From contig NZ_CP065044.1 in the NCBI RefSeq assembly GCF_015689195.1, positions 2,542,001-2,606,000 on the forward strand: DNA of 64,000 bases, in the 5' to 3' direction. Below, piece by piece: positions 8,541-18,444 of this stretch. A program made the position numbers and the translations under genes. The notes beneath the pieces were generated by a model that worked only from the letters and a program-made list of their open reading frames with translations, ran no database searches and was not told the DNA's origin. Source of the stretch: Pectobacterium aroidearum. GTDB taxonomy: Bacteria > Pseudomonadota > Gammaproteobacteria > Enterobacterales > Enterobacteriaceae. The first letter of the stretch is position 1; every line of letters begins with the position of its first letter.

Positions 8541-8957
8541 TCACCCCAACCGCAGCGCACTCCAGCGCGAAAGCGCGGTAAATGGGATCTCGTATTCCGT
8601 GGTACCGTTCCTTTCTGCACCAAAATACTGTTTTTCATAGATCAACGTATCGTCCTCGAAACGTATGGGGACAATAAATCCTCCCACCGCCTGAGAAATC
8701 TGGCACTGCCTTTCTTCGATCACATCAATACAGAGTAAAGCCGTTTGCGGGCCATCGCGTTCCGCCGTGGAGAGCCACTCTTGCACTGCCAGATAGCGTG
8801 AATCCGGCGACCACAGTAGTTCCTTGCCAAAAACGCGCCCTTCCAGAGCGTTACCGTCGATCGAGAGTGAAAAATAAGGCGGACCAAACCGAATTTCACC
8901 GACGTAAATCAGCATCGCGGTATGTTGTTGATCGAATGAGGACAGTTTGTGCAGCAT
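8541..8957 (-). CDS. Hypothetical protein, 138 aa
   Basis: The soluble protein has no signal peptide or recognisable catalytic motif. The segment LLWSPDSRYLAVQEW resembles one blade of a WD/Tricorn-type beta-propeller, and a conserved GGFIVPIRFEDD block follows. It starts 16 nt after the VOC gene and is probably co-transcribed with it, although no good ribosome site is visible before ATG 8957. A remnant of a close copy lies at 6766-6909, so the family has been duplicated here. Function unknown. Confidence 0.6.
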   Translation of the reverse strand: MLHKLSSFDQQHTAMLIYVGEIRFGPPYFSLSIDGNALEGRVFGKELLWSPDSRYLAVQEWLSTAERDGPQTALLCIDVIEERQCQISQAVGGFIVPIRFEDDTLIYEKQYFGAERNGTTEYEIPFTALSRWSALRLG

Positions 8958-8973
8958 ACGAAAGGGGTCCGAA

Positions 8974-9363
8974 TCAGTCTGAGGTTATCTCTATCAGATT
9001 ACCATCAGGATCGCTGACGATCGCCTCATAAAAACCGTCTCCCGTCATGCGCGGTGGGGCAACCAAAATGCCGCGTTCTGCTGCTTTGCTGGCTAATGCC
9101 TCAACATCAGCCTTGCTTCCGACGGAAATCGCCACATGCGCCCAGCCGCAGCTTTCTTTATTGGTTAACGCTTCCGCCAACACCGGCAGCGTCATCAACT
9201 CAATCGATGCCCCTTCACTCAGTTGAACGAAATGCGATTCAAACCCAGGACGATTCCGGCTCACATATTTTTCTCCGACCTGAGCGGCGAAAAATTCCTG
9301 CCAAAATGCTGCCTGCGCGGCCAAGTCGGCCGTCCATAACGCAACGTGTGCCACTTTCATCAT
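8974..9363 (-). CDS. VOC-family (glyoxalase/bleomycin-resistance fold) protein
   Basis: The 129-aa protein has the paired beta-alpha-beta-beta-beta modules of the vicinal-oxygen-chelate fold. Putative metal ligands are the His in KVAHVALWT, the His in GWAHVAISV and the Glu of the terminal DPDGNLIEI signature. Such proteins include glyoxalase I-like lyases and antibiotic-binding proteins; the substrate cannot be told. AAGGA lies just before two adjacent ATG codons (9363 and 9360), and either may be used. The downstream hypothetical gene probably shares the transcript. Confidence 0.78.
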   Translation of the reverse strand: MMKVAHVALWTADLAAQAAFWQEFFAAQVGEKYVSRNRPGFESHFVQLSEGASIELMTLPVLAEALTNKESCGWAHVAISVGSKADVEALASKAAERGILVAPPRMTGDGFYEAIVSDPDGNLIEITSD

Positions 9364-9420
9364 GATTCCTTCTTAAGCGTTGTCTTTCACATCATCGGGG
9401 TATGTGATACAAAACGGCGG

Positions 9421-10221
9421 CTATGACCGCGTTCCGTTCAGAATGGCTAAAACCTGCTGATGCAGCGCTGGGTTACCAGTCGCAACTACCGTGCCACCCG
9501 CTTCCGCTCGCTGCCCGTTGAGATCGGTGATGATACCGCCCGCCTGTTCAATAATCGGGATCAACGCGACAATGTCGTAGGGCTGCAATGCAAATTCCAC
9601 GCAGATGTCAATCTGGCCTGCCGCCAGCATCGCCATGGCGTAACATTCTCCGCCATAGCGCGTCATCAACGTGCATTCGGTGAGTGCAGTAAAGCGAACG
9701 GTCGGGTGCATGCTCAGCGCTTCTGGCGCAGTTGTGTGCAAAATCGCCTGTTCGAGCGACACACCTTTGCGCGTGCTTAAACGCACTTCCCCATTGCGGT
9801 CGCTACGCCAGGCCTGTGAACCATCAGCCCAGAAACACTCTCCGGTAAACGGCTGGCTCATCATCCCCATTACGCCACGTTCATGGTGCAGCAGACCGAT
9901 AAGTGTTCCCCACACGGGTAGCCCACATAAGAAAGGTCGGGTGCCATCAACCGGATCTAAAACCCAACGCACTGGGCCTTCCCCACTCAGGCCAAATTCT
10001 TCCCCCATGATCGCGTGTTCGGGATAATGGCGCGTGATGTGCTCACGGATGACCCGCTCAGCTTCCCGATCGGCTTCCGTCACCGGATCAAAACGAAAAC
10101 CCTCTTTTGGCTTGGTTTCAATTTGATTGGCGGTAAGAGAACGAAAACGCGGTAACGTTTCCTGACTGGCCAGCCTGGCGAGTTCATGAAAGAAGGCAAT
10201 ATCGGGAAGCAACTGACTCAT
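9421..10221 (-). CDS. Inositol-monophosphatase-family phosphatase, HisN-like
   Basis: The 266-aa enzyme has the metal-binding motifs of the family: GEE at 73-75 and DPVDGTRPF at 89-97, plus a late QPYDIVALIPIIEQAGG. The TRPF variant and overall length are typical of the HisN-type histidinol-phosphatase branch rather than SuhB or CysQ. Enterobacteria usually carry HisB for histidine synthesis, so the physiological substrate here may be another sugar phosphate or histidinol phosphate. It is a single gene with a potential promoter in the 240-bp AT-rich gap upstream. Confidence 0.72.
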   Translation of the reverse strand: MSQLLPDIAFFHELARLASQETLPRFRSLTANQIETKPKEGFRFDPVTEADREAERVIREHITRHYPEHAIMGEEFGLSGEGPVRWVLDPVDGTRPFLCGLPVWGTLIGLLHHERGVMGMMSQPFTGECFWADGSQAWRSDRNGEVRLSTRKGVSLEQAILHTTAPEALSMHPTVRFTALTECTLMTRYGGECYAMAMLAAGQIDICVEFALQPYDIVALIPIIEQAGGIITDLNGQRAEAGGTVVATGNPALHQQVLAILNGTRS

Positions 10222-10395
10222 GGTGTTTACCTTCCTGCGCGTTTATAGACGGTATTATTGAACATTGATAATAAACCACAATGCTCACTATTGCTCGATT
10301 ATGAGATATTATCATAATGAATACCACTAAACATGCAAAATCAAGCAAAAGACTACAATTCATATTCCCTGTATCTGGGCAAAAAATGTCTGGGT

Positions 10396-10432
10396 AAAAA
10401 AATAGCCCCCAAACGTTACCGTTAGAGGGCTA
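10396..10432 (-). terminator. Terminator of the ascFB operon
   Basis: TAGCCC (10403-10408) pairs with GGGCTA (10427-10432). On the minus strand the stem is followed by seven T residues (complement of 10396-10402). It lies about 30 nt after the ascB stop. Confidence 0.75.
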
Positions 10433-10463
10433 TAACAAGAATAGCTAAACGCGACTACTTCAT

Positions 10464-11897
<1,434 letters not shown>

Positions 11898-11924
11898 CTA
11901 TTCTCCTTCGTATTAGTGCTTCAT

Positions 11925-13385
11925 TTAATTCGTGTTCGTGGCGCGTTGCGGCGCGGAAAAATCATCACCCTGCACGTGTTTCTCTTCCGGTTTCTCTTCT
12001 ACCGGAATGTCTTCAAAGCCCAGCAGCAAGGTGACGAAGAAAGAAATCACGACAGACAGAATCATGACGCCGAACACCCAGGCAATGCTCATCGGATTCG
12101 CGGGATCGAAGAATTGCACGCTGGTAAACAGCCCCGGCGATGCCATTGAATGACTGGCCAGCCCGCCGATACCGGCAACGGCGCCACAGATGAAACCGGT
12201 AATTAGACAGGCGATCAGCGGACGCTTCAGGCGCAAAGCTACACCGTACAGTGCGGGTTCAGAAATCCCGGCAACAATCGCCGAGGCGGCCGCGGCCAGC
12301 GCCGTCTGGCGCAGTTCCGGGTTTTTGGTGCGCCAGGCGACCGCCAGTGAAGAACCACCAAGCGACAGGTTCGCGCCAATTTCAGACGGCATCACCATGC
12401 CTTCTTTTCCCGTTTCGGCGATGGTTTGAATAATAGTCGGGGTAAACACGCGGTGCATACCGGTCATCACCAGCAGCGGCCAAATGGCACCCATGATGGC
12501 AACGGACAGCCAGCCCAGATAATCATGCACGGTGTAGACGACAGCAGAAATACCGCTACCGATCCAGATTCCAATCGGGCCAATAAGCATGATGGCAATC
12601 GGGGAGGCAATCAGCACGATTAACATCGGCTTCAGGAAGTTTTTGGTCACCGCAGGCGTAATGCGATCTACCCATTTTTCAATGTAAGACAGAATCCAGG
12701 TCATACACAGCGCCGGAATCACAGTGTAGGTGTACTTCACCGCGGTAACGGACAGCCCCATAAACACCACTTGCTGCCCCTGTGCCGCTTTTGCCATCAA
12801 ATCGATAAACGTCGGATGCACCAGCACCCCAGCGATAGCAATCGCCAGCGACATATTGGTTTTGAATTTTACCGCCGCAGATGCTGCCACCATGATCGGC
12901 AGGAAGAAGAATGCACCGTCGCCAATCACGTTCAGAATCGTCAGCGTGGAAGATCCCTTCTCAAATATGCCGGTCATATCCAGGATCATGGCGAGCAATT
13001 TCACCATCGATCCGCCGATAATCGCCGGAATGAGCGGCGACATCGTACCAATCAACGCATCCAGAATGCCCGCACCAATGCGTCGCAGCGTAATTTTATT
13101 GTTCACCGGCACCGCTTTTTCCGCCGCCGCGCCTTCCGGCAGCAGCTTCACCACCTCGGCATAGGCCTGAGAAACGGTGTTGCCGATAATGACCTGGCAC
13201 TGGTTATCGTTTTTTACGACGCCCAACACGCCGCTTATCGCCTTCAATTCAGCCACATTCGCTGCATCGTTATCTTTCAGCACGAAGCGCAGGCGGGTCA
13301 TACAGTGTGTCACGGCGGCGATGTTATCAGCACCACCGATGGCATCGACGATCGAACGGGATACAGCCGCATAATTCTTTGACAT
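11925..13385 (-). CDS. ascF: PTS beta-glucoside transporter subunit EIIBC
   Basis: The 486-aa protein has an EIIB domain at the N-terminus with phospho-acceptor C28 in THCMTRLRF, followed by a multi-pass EIIC domain (from about residue 105) with the GISEPALYGV signature. No EIIA domain is fused, so phosphate must come from a separate EIIA, as for E. coli AscF. It imports and phosphorylates arbutin, salicin or cellobiose-type sugars. It is transcribed with ascB from a promoter in the 13.4-13.7 kb gap, divergent from ascG. Confidence 0.9.
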   Translation of the reverse strand: MSKNYAAVSRSIVDAIGGADNIAAVTHCMTRLRFVLKDNDAANVAELKAISGVLGVVKNDNQCQVIIGNTVSQAYAEVVKLLPEGAAAEKAVPVNNKITLRRIGAGILDALIGTMSPLIPAIIGGSMVKLLAMILDMTGIFEKGSSTLTILNVIGDGAFFFLPIMVAASAAVKFKTNMSLAIAIAGVLVHPTFIDLMAKAAQGQQVVFMGLSVTAVKYTYTVIPALCMTWILSYIEKWVDRITPAVTKNFLKPMLIVLIASPIAIMLIGPIGIWIGSGISAVVYTVHDYLGWLSVAIMGAIWPLLVMTGMHRVFTPTIIQTIAETGKEGMVMPSEIGANLSLGGSSLAVAWRTKNPELRQTALAAAASAIVAGISEPALYGVALRLKRPLIACLITGFICGAVAGIGGLASHSMASPGLFTSVQFFDPANPMSIAWVFGVMILSVVISFFVTLLLGFEDIPVEEKPEEKHVQGDDFSAPQRATNTN

Positions 13386-13490
13386 GGATAGACAATCTCT
13401 CGTAATCGCGCACGCTCTCCCTGAATCAACAAACGGCTTAACGCGTTCGAAACGGGGACATTACCTGATGCACGCACATTTATTATTCAG

Positions 13491-13508
13491 TTTCATACAG
13501 TTATGAAA
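13491..13508. promoter_or_regulatory. Inverted repeat in the ascF upstream region
   Basis: TTTCATA and TATGAAA are separated by CAGT, a perfect 7-bp inverted repeat about 105 bp before ascF. It may be an operator or part of the promoter; the protein that would bind is not known from sequence. Confidence 0.35.
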
Positions 13509-13557
13509 GTATTCATGCCGGTATTCCTGCTCCCTATAACGTGATGAAACGCTAATG

Positions 13558-13570
13558 GGTAACCGGTTCC
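13558..13570. promoter_or_regulatory. Candidate AscG operator
   Basis: GGTAACCGGTTCC contains a near-palindrome centred on CCGG (GTAACC/GGTTCC, 5 of 6 pairs), the usual style of a LacI-family operator. It sits between ascF and the divergent ascG repressor. Assignment to AscG is inferred from position. Confidence 0.45.
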
Positions 13571-13710
13571 ACATGATAGTGTTTATATGTGAATTCAATT
13601 TCAATAGATTTGTTATGAATATTTTACTTATGTGATAACGATCGTCGTGAATAGCCTCTTCCTTTACCCGCTAGCCTCGCTTCTGCGCTCATCACCCTGC
13701 TGCCAGTCCA

Positions 13711-13909
<199 letters not shown>

Positions 13910-13953
13910 AAGTGTGTAAAATGATACAGGTGTTCAACGTGTCAGGATGTCCC

Positions 13954-14979
13954 ATGTCGACAATGCAGGAAGTGGCGAAGAAAGCAGGCGTATCAAAAGC
14001 GACGGTATCGCGCGTGCTATCGGGCAAAGGCTATACCAGTGAAGAAACCAAAGCGCTGGTTTATCAGGCCATTGAGGAGACGGGATATCGGCCCAATTTA
14101 CTGGCACGGAACCTGGCGACCAGCAAATCCGCCTGTATTGGTTTGGTGGTGACTAACACGCTCTATAACGGCAGCTATTTTAACGAGCTGCTGTCACAGG
14201 CCGCCAAGAAACTGGAGGACAATGGACGTCAGTTGATTCTGGTTGATGGCAAGCACAGCGCCGATGAAGAGAGAGCCGCGATTCAATTCCTGCTGGGGTT
14301 GCGCTGCGATGCGATTATCATCTATCCCCGTTTTCTTAGCGTGGATGAAATGGATGACATCATCGAGAAACACAAGCAACCGATCATGGTGGTTAACCGT
14401 AAACTGCGTAAGCACCAGAGCCACTGCATCTGCTGCGATCACAAAGGTTCCAGCTATAACGCCACGCAGCATTTGATCGCACGCGGCCATAGAGAGATTG
14501 CCTTTATCACCGGTTCGCTGGACTCGCCGACCGCGATCGAACGCCTTTCCGGCTATAAAGAGGCCCTGACGGCGGCGAATATCACGGTACGGGATGAATT
14601 AATTGTGAAAGGAAAATGGACGCCGCGCTGCGGATCGCTCGCTATTACCACCCTGCGCGATAATCGGGTCTCGTTCAGCGCCGTTCTCGCCAGCAATGAC
14701 GACATGGCAATTGGCGCGATAAAAGCGCTGGATGACGCTGGCATTGCCGTACCGCACGACGTTTCTGTCGTCGGGTTCGATGATATTCCCACTGCCCCAT
14801 TTTTAAAGCCGTCACTCTCCAGCGTCAAAGATCCGGTAAGCGATATGATCAACGAAGTGATTAACCGCCTGATCGCGATGCTGGACGGCGGCTATTTCTC
14901 GAAAGACAATCTGTTCTTGTCCGAACTCCGAGTCAGAGATTCCATTCAGAACGGGCCGTACAATAACCAGCCCGCCTGA
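13954..14979 (+). CDS. ascG: LacI-family repressor of the asc operon
   Basis: The 341-aa regulator starts STMQEVAKKAGVSKATVSRVLSG, a LacI helix-turn-helix followed by the hinge and a periplasmic-binding-protein-like effector domain. Segments such as LRCDAIIIYPRFLSVDEMDDII and the SPTAIERLSGYKEAL stretch match what I recall of E. coli AscG closely. The frame is open from 13822 inside the repeat element, but ATG 13954 with AGGA upstream starts exactly at the helix-turn-helix. It should repress ascFB in the absence of beta-glucosides. Confidence 0.9.
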   Translation: MSTMQEVAKKAGVSKATVSRVLSGKGYTSEETKALVYQAIEETGYRPNLLARNLATSKSACIGLVVTNTLYNGSYFNELLSQAAKKLEDNGRQLILVDGKHSADEERAAIQFLLGLRCDAIIIYPRFLSVDEMDDIIEKHKQPIMVVNRKLRKHQSHCICCDHKGSSYNATQHLIARGHREIAFITGSLDSPTAIERLSGYKEALTAANITVRDELIVKGKWTPRCGSLAITTLRDNRVSFSAVLASNDDMAIGAIKALDDAGIAVPHDVSVVGFDDIPTAPFLKPSLSSVKDPVSDMINEVINRLIAMLDGGYFSKDNLFLSELRVRDSIQNGPYNNQPA

Positions 14980-14988
14980 ATGCGATGC

Positions 14989-15009
14989 GGGGTCGTTTCA
15001 GACCCCATT
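14989..15009 (+). terminator. Probable terminator after ascG
   Basis: GGGGTC (14989-14994) and GACCCC (15001-15006) are separated by GTTTCA and followed by ATTT. The stem is strong but the T tract is short. Confidence 0.5.
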
Positions 15010-15060
15010 TAACGCCGAATTTCCCTTCAGCAGCTAAGTCCGCTCTTCACAGCAACAGGT

Positions 15061-17013
15061 TTAGAATTGCCACTGCACGCCTACACTATAGCGCGTTTGA
15101 TCGCCATCCCGATGACCGAAACGGCTACCGACCTCGGAATACAGATTCAGATTTTCTGCCGCAAGCCACTGCACACCAACGGTTGCGCGACCGAAGTTCT
15201 TATCCTGCTCCCCAACCGCAATACGGCGGTTTGCACCATCGACGTGATCTTTCACCGTAAAGCTGGAATCGAGCCCATCGGCTAATTCACGCACCCACGC
15301 CACCGTAGCATAAGGTTGCAGAGACGCTTTGTTGCTGAATTCCACCTTGCCACGCACGCGCCAGCCCAGACTGGCTTCCAGCGAATCGACATCTTGTTTT
15401 TCATACCGCACGCCAGTTCGCAGGTTACCTTTATCATCAAACGCATTGATGCGATAACGCGCATAATCCAACCCGACAACCGGACCAGTCCGCAGTCCGC
15501 CTAGCGAAAAATCATAGCCGCCAGTTACGCGAGCACCGACAAATTGCGCTTCGGTATTGCCATCCAGCGTGTTGTCCAACAGCACCGGACCGCCCGCAGA
15601 TTGCAGATACACCGAGCGGCGTGACGCAATCGCTGCCCGGCCCGCCGTCACGTCGCTACCCAACCAGGCTGGACCTCCCTGATTCAGCAAACCATATACG
15701 CCAGCTTGCCAGGTATCGCTTTCAATATGTCCATTACGCTCAAGCTTATCCTTGCTACGCAGCAGGCTCAGACTGCCACCAACGGTGACACCGTCACTTA
15801 ATTGATAATCGACCAGCGCATAAGCCATCGCCTGACGAGAACGCTGCTGCGGTGCACGGTCAAAGCCATTTGACGGAGTCACATCGCCTTCAATCCCGAC
15901 TGCCGTATCCAGCGTACCTGCACTACGAGTGGTATTTTGCAGCAGTAACCAGCGCTGATTATGCAAATCACTCAATGATTGGCGCTGACGCTTCAGGCTC
16001 TCCTCCATTGCCTGTTGCATCGCAGCGGCGGAATAGGCCGAATGCAGCAAATCGGTATTGGAAATTTCCAGTAGCAGTCGTGTCACCAACCGTGAAACGT
16101 CGCGCAGGCGCTGGTCAATGCGTTCCTTACCCAGCACGCTGGTCAGAAAGGCTTCGTTATCAACCGTAGGATCATGCCATGTCGCGCCCCCCGGCACCGC
16201 AGGGTTCGTGGTTTGCTCATAGCCGTCCTGATCGCCGATATCCCAATTGGTGGCCTCCATATAGAGTACGGGAATATCAAACGCGGCGTTGAAGCTATCG
16301 CCGTCACTGCAACAGCCAGTTCCTGCCGGATAACTCGCATTTAACCCTGGGTTGGTAAACAGTTCGATGCCCAGTTCGTTCGCGATACGCAACGTCTGTT
16401 CACGCAGGCTTGCCAGCGCAGGATTCGCTACACTGTTATCGCCAGCATGCGCGTAGAGTTTGTCGCCGGTAATCATGCTGTCCATGTTAATCATGGCCGT
16501 AAGGCCGCCAGCAGTTCCTTGCGCAATCAGATCGTTAACCATTGCACGCGAACCGCGTAGCCCCTCTTCTTCTGCCCCGAAGGCCGCAAAGACCAGCGTT
16601 TTTTCCGTCTGGATGCCGCTAAAATTACGCGCCACTTCTGTCAGGATCGATGCACCGGATGCGTTGTCATCCAGCCCTTGCAGCGTCGGCCGCCCGAAGA
16701 AGGTATCAAAGTGCGCGCCAGTAATAATGTATTCGCTGCTCAGCCCGACATTAGAGGCCAGCACATTCTGTGACGAACGCGTCGTACCGCCTGCCGTCCA
16801 GGAGAAATCCTGCCTGACAGTGGTATAACCGGGCGCCATCCGCTGCGTCATCCAGTCCGCCGCACCGGCAAAATTTGCCGTACCGCGATAGCGCCCCGGA
16901 TAATCATTAATGAGCGTATCTACGGTCTCGCGCGCATAATCACCGTAATCATAAGCCCATGCTGGTACAGATAAACACGCCATCCCTACCGCAACTGCGA
17001 CTTGCTTGAACAT
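15061..17013 (-). CDS. Autotransporter carrying an M28 zinc aminopeptidase passenger
   Basis: The 650-aa type V secreted protein has three parts. A signal peptide is cleaved after about residue 20 (MACLSVPAWA). An M28 peptidase passenger (about 25-310) carries the zinc-site motifs AHFDTFF, GLDDNASG, FGAEEEGLRG, NMDSM and a late WHDPT. A helical linker leads to a C-terminal beta-barrel (about 385-650) ending VGVQWQF with the terminal Phe used for outer-membrane insertion. It would display or release an aminopeptidase at the cell surface. ATG 17013 is chosen over GTG 17022 because AGGGAG lies 8 nt before it. Most autotransporter peptidases are serine proteases, so a metallo-aminopeptidase passenger is unusual. 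Confidence 0.87.
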   Translation of the reverse strand: MFKQVAVAVGMACLSVPAWAYDYGDYARETVDTLINDYPGRYRGTANFAGAADWMTQRMAPGYTTVRQDFSWTAGGTTRSSQNVLASNVGLSSEYIITGAHFDTFFGRPTLQGLDDNASGASILTEVARNFSGIQTEKTLVFAAFGAEEEGLRGSRAMVNDLIAQGTAGGLTAMINMDSMITGDKLYAHAGDNSVANPALASLREQTLRIANELGIELFTNPGLNASYPAGTGCCSDGDSFNAAFDIPVLYMEATNWDIGDQDGYEQTTNPAVPGGATWHDPTVDNEAFLTSVLGKERIDQRLRDVSRLVTRLLLEISNTDLLHSAYSAAAMQQAMEESLKRQRQSLSDLHNQRWLLLQNTTRSAGTLDTAVGIEGDVTPSNGFDRAPQQRSRQAMAYALVDYQLSDGVTVGGSLSLLRSKDKLERNGHIESDTWQAGVYGLLNQGGPAWLGSDVTAGRAAIASRRSVYLQSAGGPVLLDNTLDGNTEAQFVGARVTGGYDFSLGGLRTGPVVGLDYARYRINAFDDKGNLRTGVRYEKQDVDSLEASLGWRVRGKVEFSNKASLQPYATVAWVRELADGLDSSFTVKDHVDGANRRIAVGEQDKNFGRATVGVQWLAAENLNLYSEVGSRFGHRDGDQTRYSVGVQWQF

Positions 17014-17439
17014 GAACACCACTCCCTTTTCTCGTTATAAATCGAATCTTATCGTTATCAACACGGGTCATTCTTAACCGCGTTACCAGAGGAACCTTAT
17101 TCAGGTCATGTCGTTGTTAAAGAAAGGAAAATAACAGCAATATTCATTCCAAGGCTATGGAACAAAAGAAAATGTGATGAAATATGTCAAGATGCGGCAA
17201 ATCGAAAGGAAATCGTCAGAATTGTGTAATGCTGATTAATCATAGGGTTAAGCGTGGATGACATCGGGGATGGTCAAGTGACTAACAGAGAAGAAAAAAG
17301 AATGGAAACGCGGCGGAGATGGTGGCAATACGGGATAAAGATGCTTTTTGAAAATAAAACGAAAACAAAGAGAGCAAGCACGCACCGAAAACGATCGTTT
17401 ACAGCACGCGATTGCCCATCTTGCCCGTTTGATACCATC
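17014..17439. other. Intergenic stretch, AT-rich, no gene seen
   Basis: The region holds the upstream sequence of the autotransporter gene. An 86-codon plus-strand ORF (17254-17514) and a 71-codon minus-strand ORF (17274-17489) overlap each other, are very basic or low in coding character, and lack clear ribosome sites, so neither is called. Confidence 0.4.
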
Positions 17440-17667
17440 CTAAACATAAACGTTAAGCTGGTTAGTTTCCGTTGGGCGGTTAATCCCATCCGCTATGGGC
17501 GGCTTAAAGATTGAAGCACTATTTTCGTACGTTGTCCGGGTTCGGGTAGAAGCATCAGGCTGAGGGTAACCAGACAGCTGCGACGAGCGGGAAATACCCT
17601 GAACATGATCAGGTTTGTCCGGCATGGCGTAATATGACACTGGAGAAACAAGGTTGAGACCAATCAT
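17440..17667 (-). CDS. Small hypothetical protein, 75 aa
   Basis: The ORF starts with a good ribosome site (GAGGGGGAAG, about 5 nt before ATG 17667) and encodes a polar protein rich in Ser, Thr, Pro and Asn (MIGLNLVSPVSYYAMPDKPD...). It has no transmembrane segment or known domain. The strong ribosome site is the main argument for its being real; codon use and conservation could not be checked. Confidence 0.4.
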   Translation of the reverse strand: MIGLNLVSPVSYYAMPDKPDHVQGISRSSQLSGYPQPDASTRTRTTYENSASIFKPPIADGINRPTETNQLNVYV

Positions 17668-17822
17668 TTTTCTTCCCCCTCTTCATCTCATCTGTCAGTA
17701 AAAATTATCTTGCTTATTACTGAGTATAGAACAATCAAGGAGGGGGAATATGTAAGGTTTTGTCTGAAAAAACGCCGCTAACGCGCCGACACGCAGGAAA
17801 ACAAGACCAAAAAATTAGCCCT

Positions 17823-18353
17823 CTATTTTCTATTTATTATCATGATGTTGCTTGTTTTCTCCCACGCGCGCAGGCGTCCTGCCGCATTTTTATAAGGCGA
17901 AGCGGTGTTGAATTGAATCATCCGACCCCGCGTCCACTTACCGTACCAGCATTCACCGTAGAGCTGTGCATCGGTATAACGCTCAACCAGCGCAATGATC
18001 TCCCGTTTATTCGCGACAAACCGCGCGACCAGATCAGACCATTCGGTGATGTGGGCGAAGTCCTGATAGAATTTTTGCGCCAGCAAACCGAGCTGATTCC
18101 ACTGGTAACCCGTCTCTGGGAAATCAATCTGCTTGCCCTGCTCTTCATTTTTATGCCATTTCAGCACCAGATTGCCCCAGCCCAGCAAATACGCCACCAG
18201 ATTTGCCGGGCTCATCTGCGTTCCCTGCGCATGCCCAGCCAGTTCCGGCACGAATGCACAATCGGCGGGAACGGCTTCGATGCGTTTCATTAACAGCGTA
18301 AACTGACTATTGATTGCCTTGATCAAGGCATCCTTGTTCTCCGGCACCGCCAT
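17823..18353 (-). CDS. ClbS/DfsB-family four-helix protein
   Basis: The 176-aa protein matches the ClbS/DfsB (DUF1706) pattern: MAVPENKDALIKAI start, SPANLVAYLLGWGNLVLKWH in the middle, and a C-terminal FNTASPYKNAAGRLRAWEK. The fold is DinB-like. ClbS itself is a cyclopropane hydrolase protecting colibactin producers; family members outside clb clusters have unclear roles. No colibactin genes are visible here, so a general detoxification or unknown role is more likely. GGGGA precedes the ATG. Confidence 0.8.
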   Translation of the reverse strand: MAVPENKDALIKAINSQFTLLMKRIEAVPADCAFVPELAGHAQGTQMSPANLVAYLLGWGNLVLKWHKNEEQGKQIDFPETGYQWNQLGLLAQKFYQDFAHITEWSDLVARFVANKREIIALVERYTDAQLYGECWYGKWTRGRMIQFNTASPYKNAAGRLRAWEKTSNIMIINRK

Positions 18354-18444
18354 TATTTTCCCCGATTATGTTGCTATAGACAAAATCAGGTTACTGTCCA
18401 CAATGCGACACCACCTTGTCATCGCTCACGTTTTTCGCTATTAC

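Noticed and set aside
8379..8738. 119-codon plus-strand ORF near the Zur box
   Set aside because: The second half is the antisense of the 8541-8957 gene, and the start is a TTG without a ribosome site. The first 50 codons could be a remnant of an unknown gene, but nothing recognisable supports it.
17254..17514. 86-codon plus-strand ORF rich in Lys and Arg
   Set aside because: No good ribosome site, overlaps another ORF on the opposite strand and the better-supported small gene at 17440-17667.
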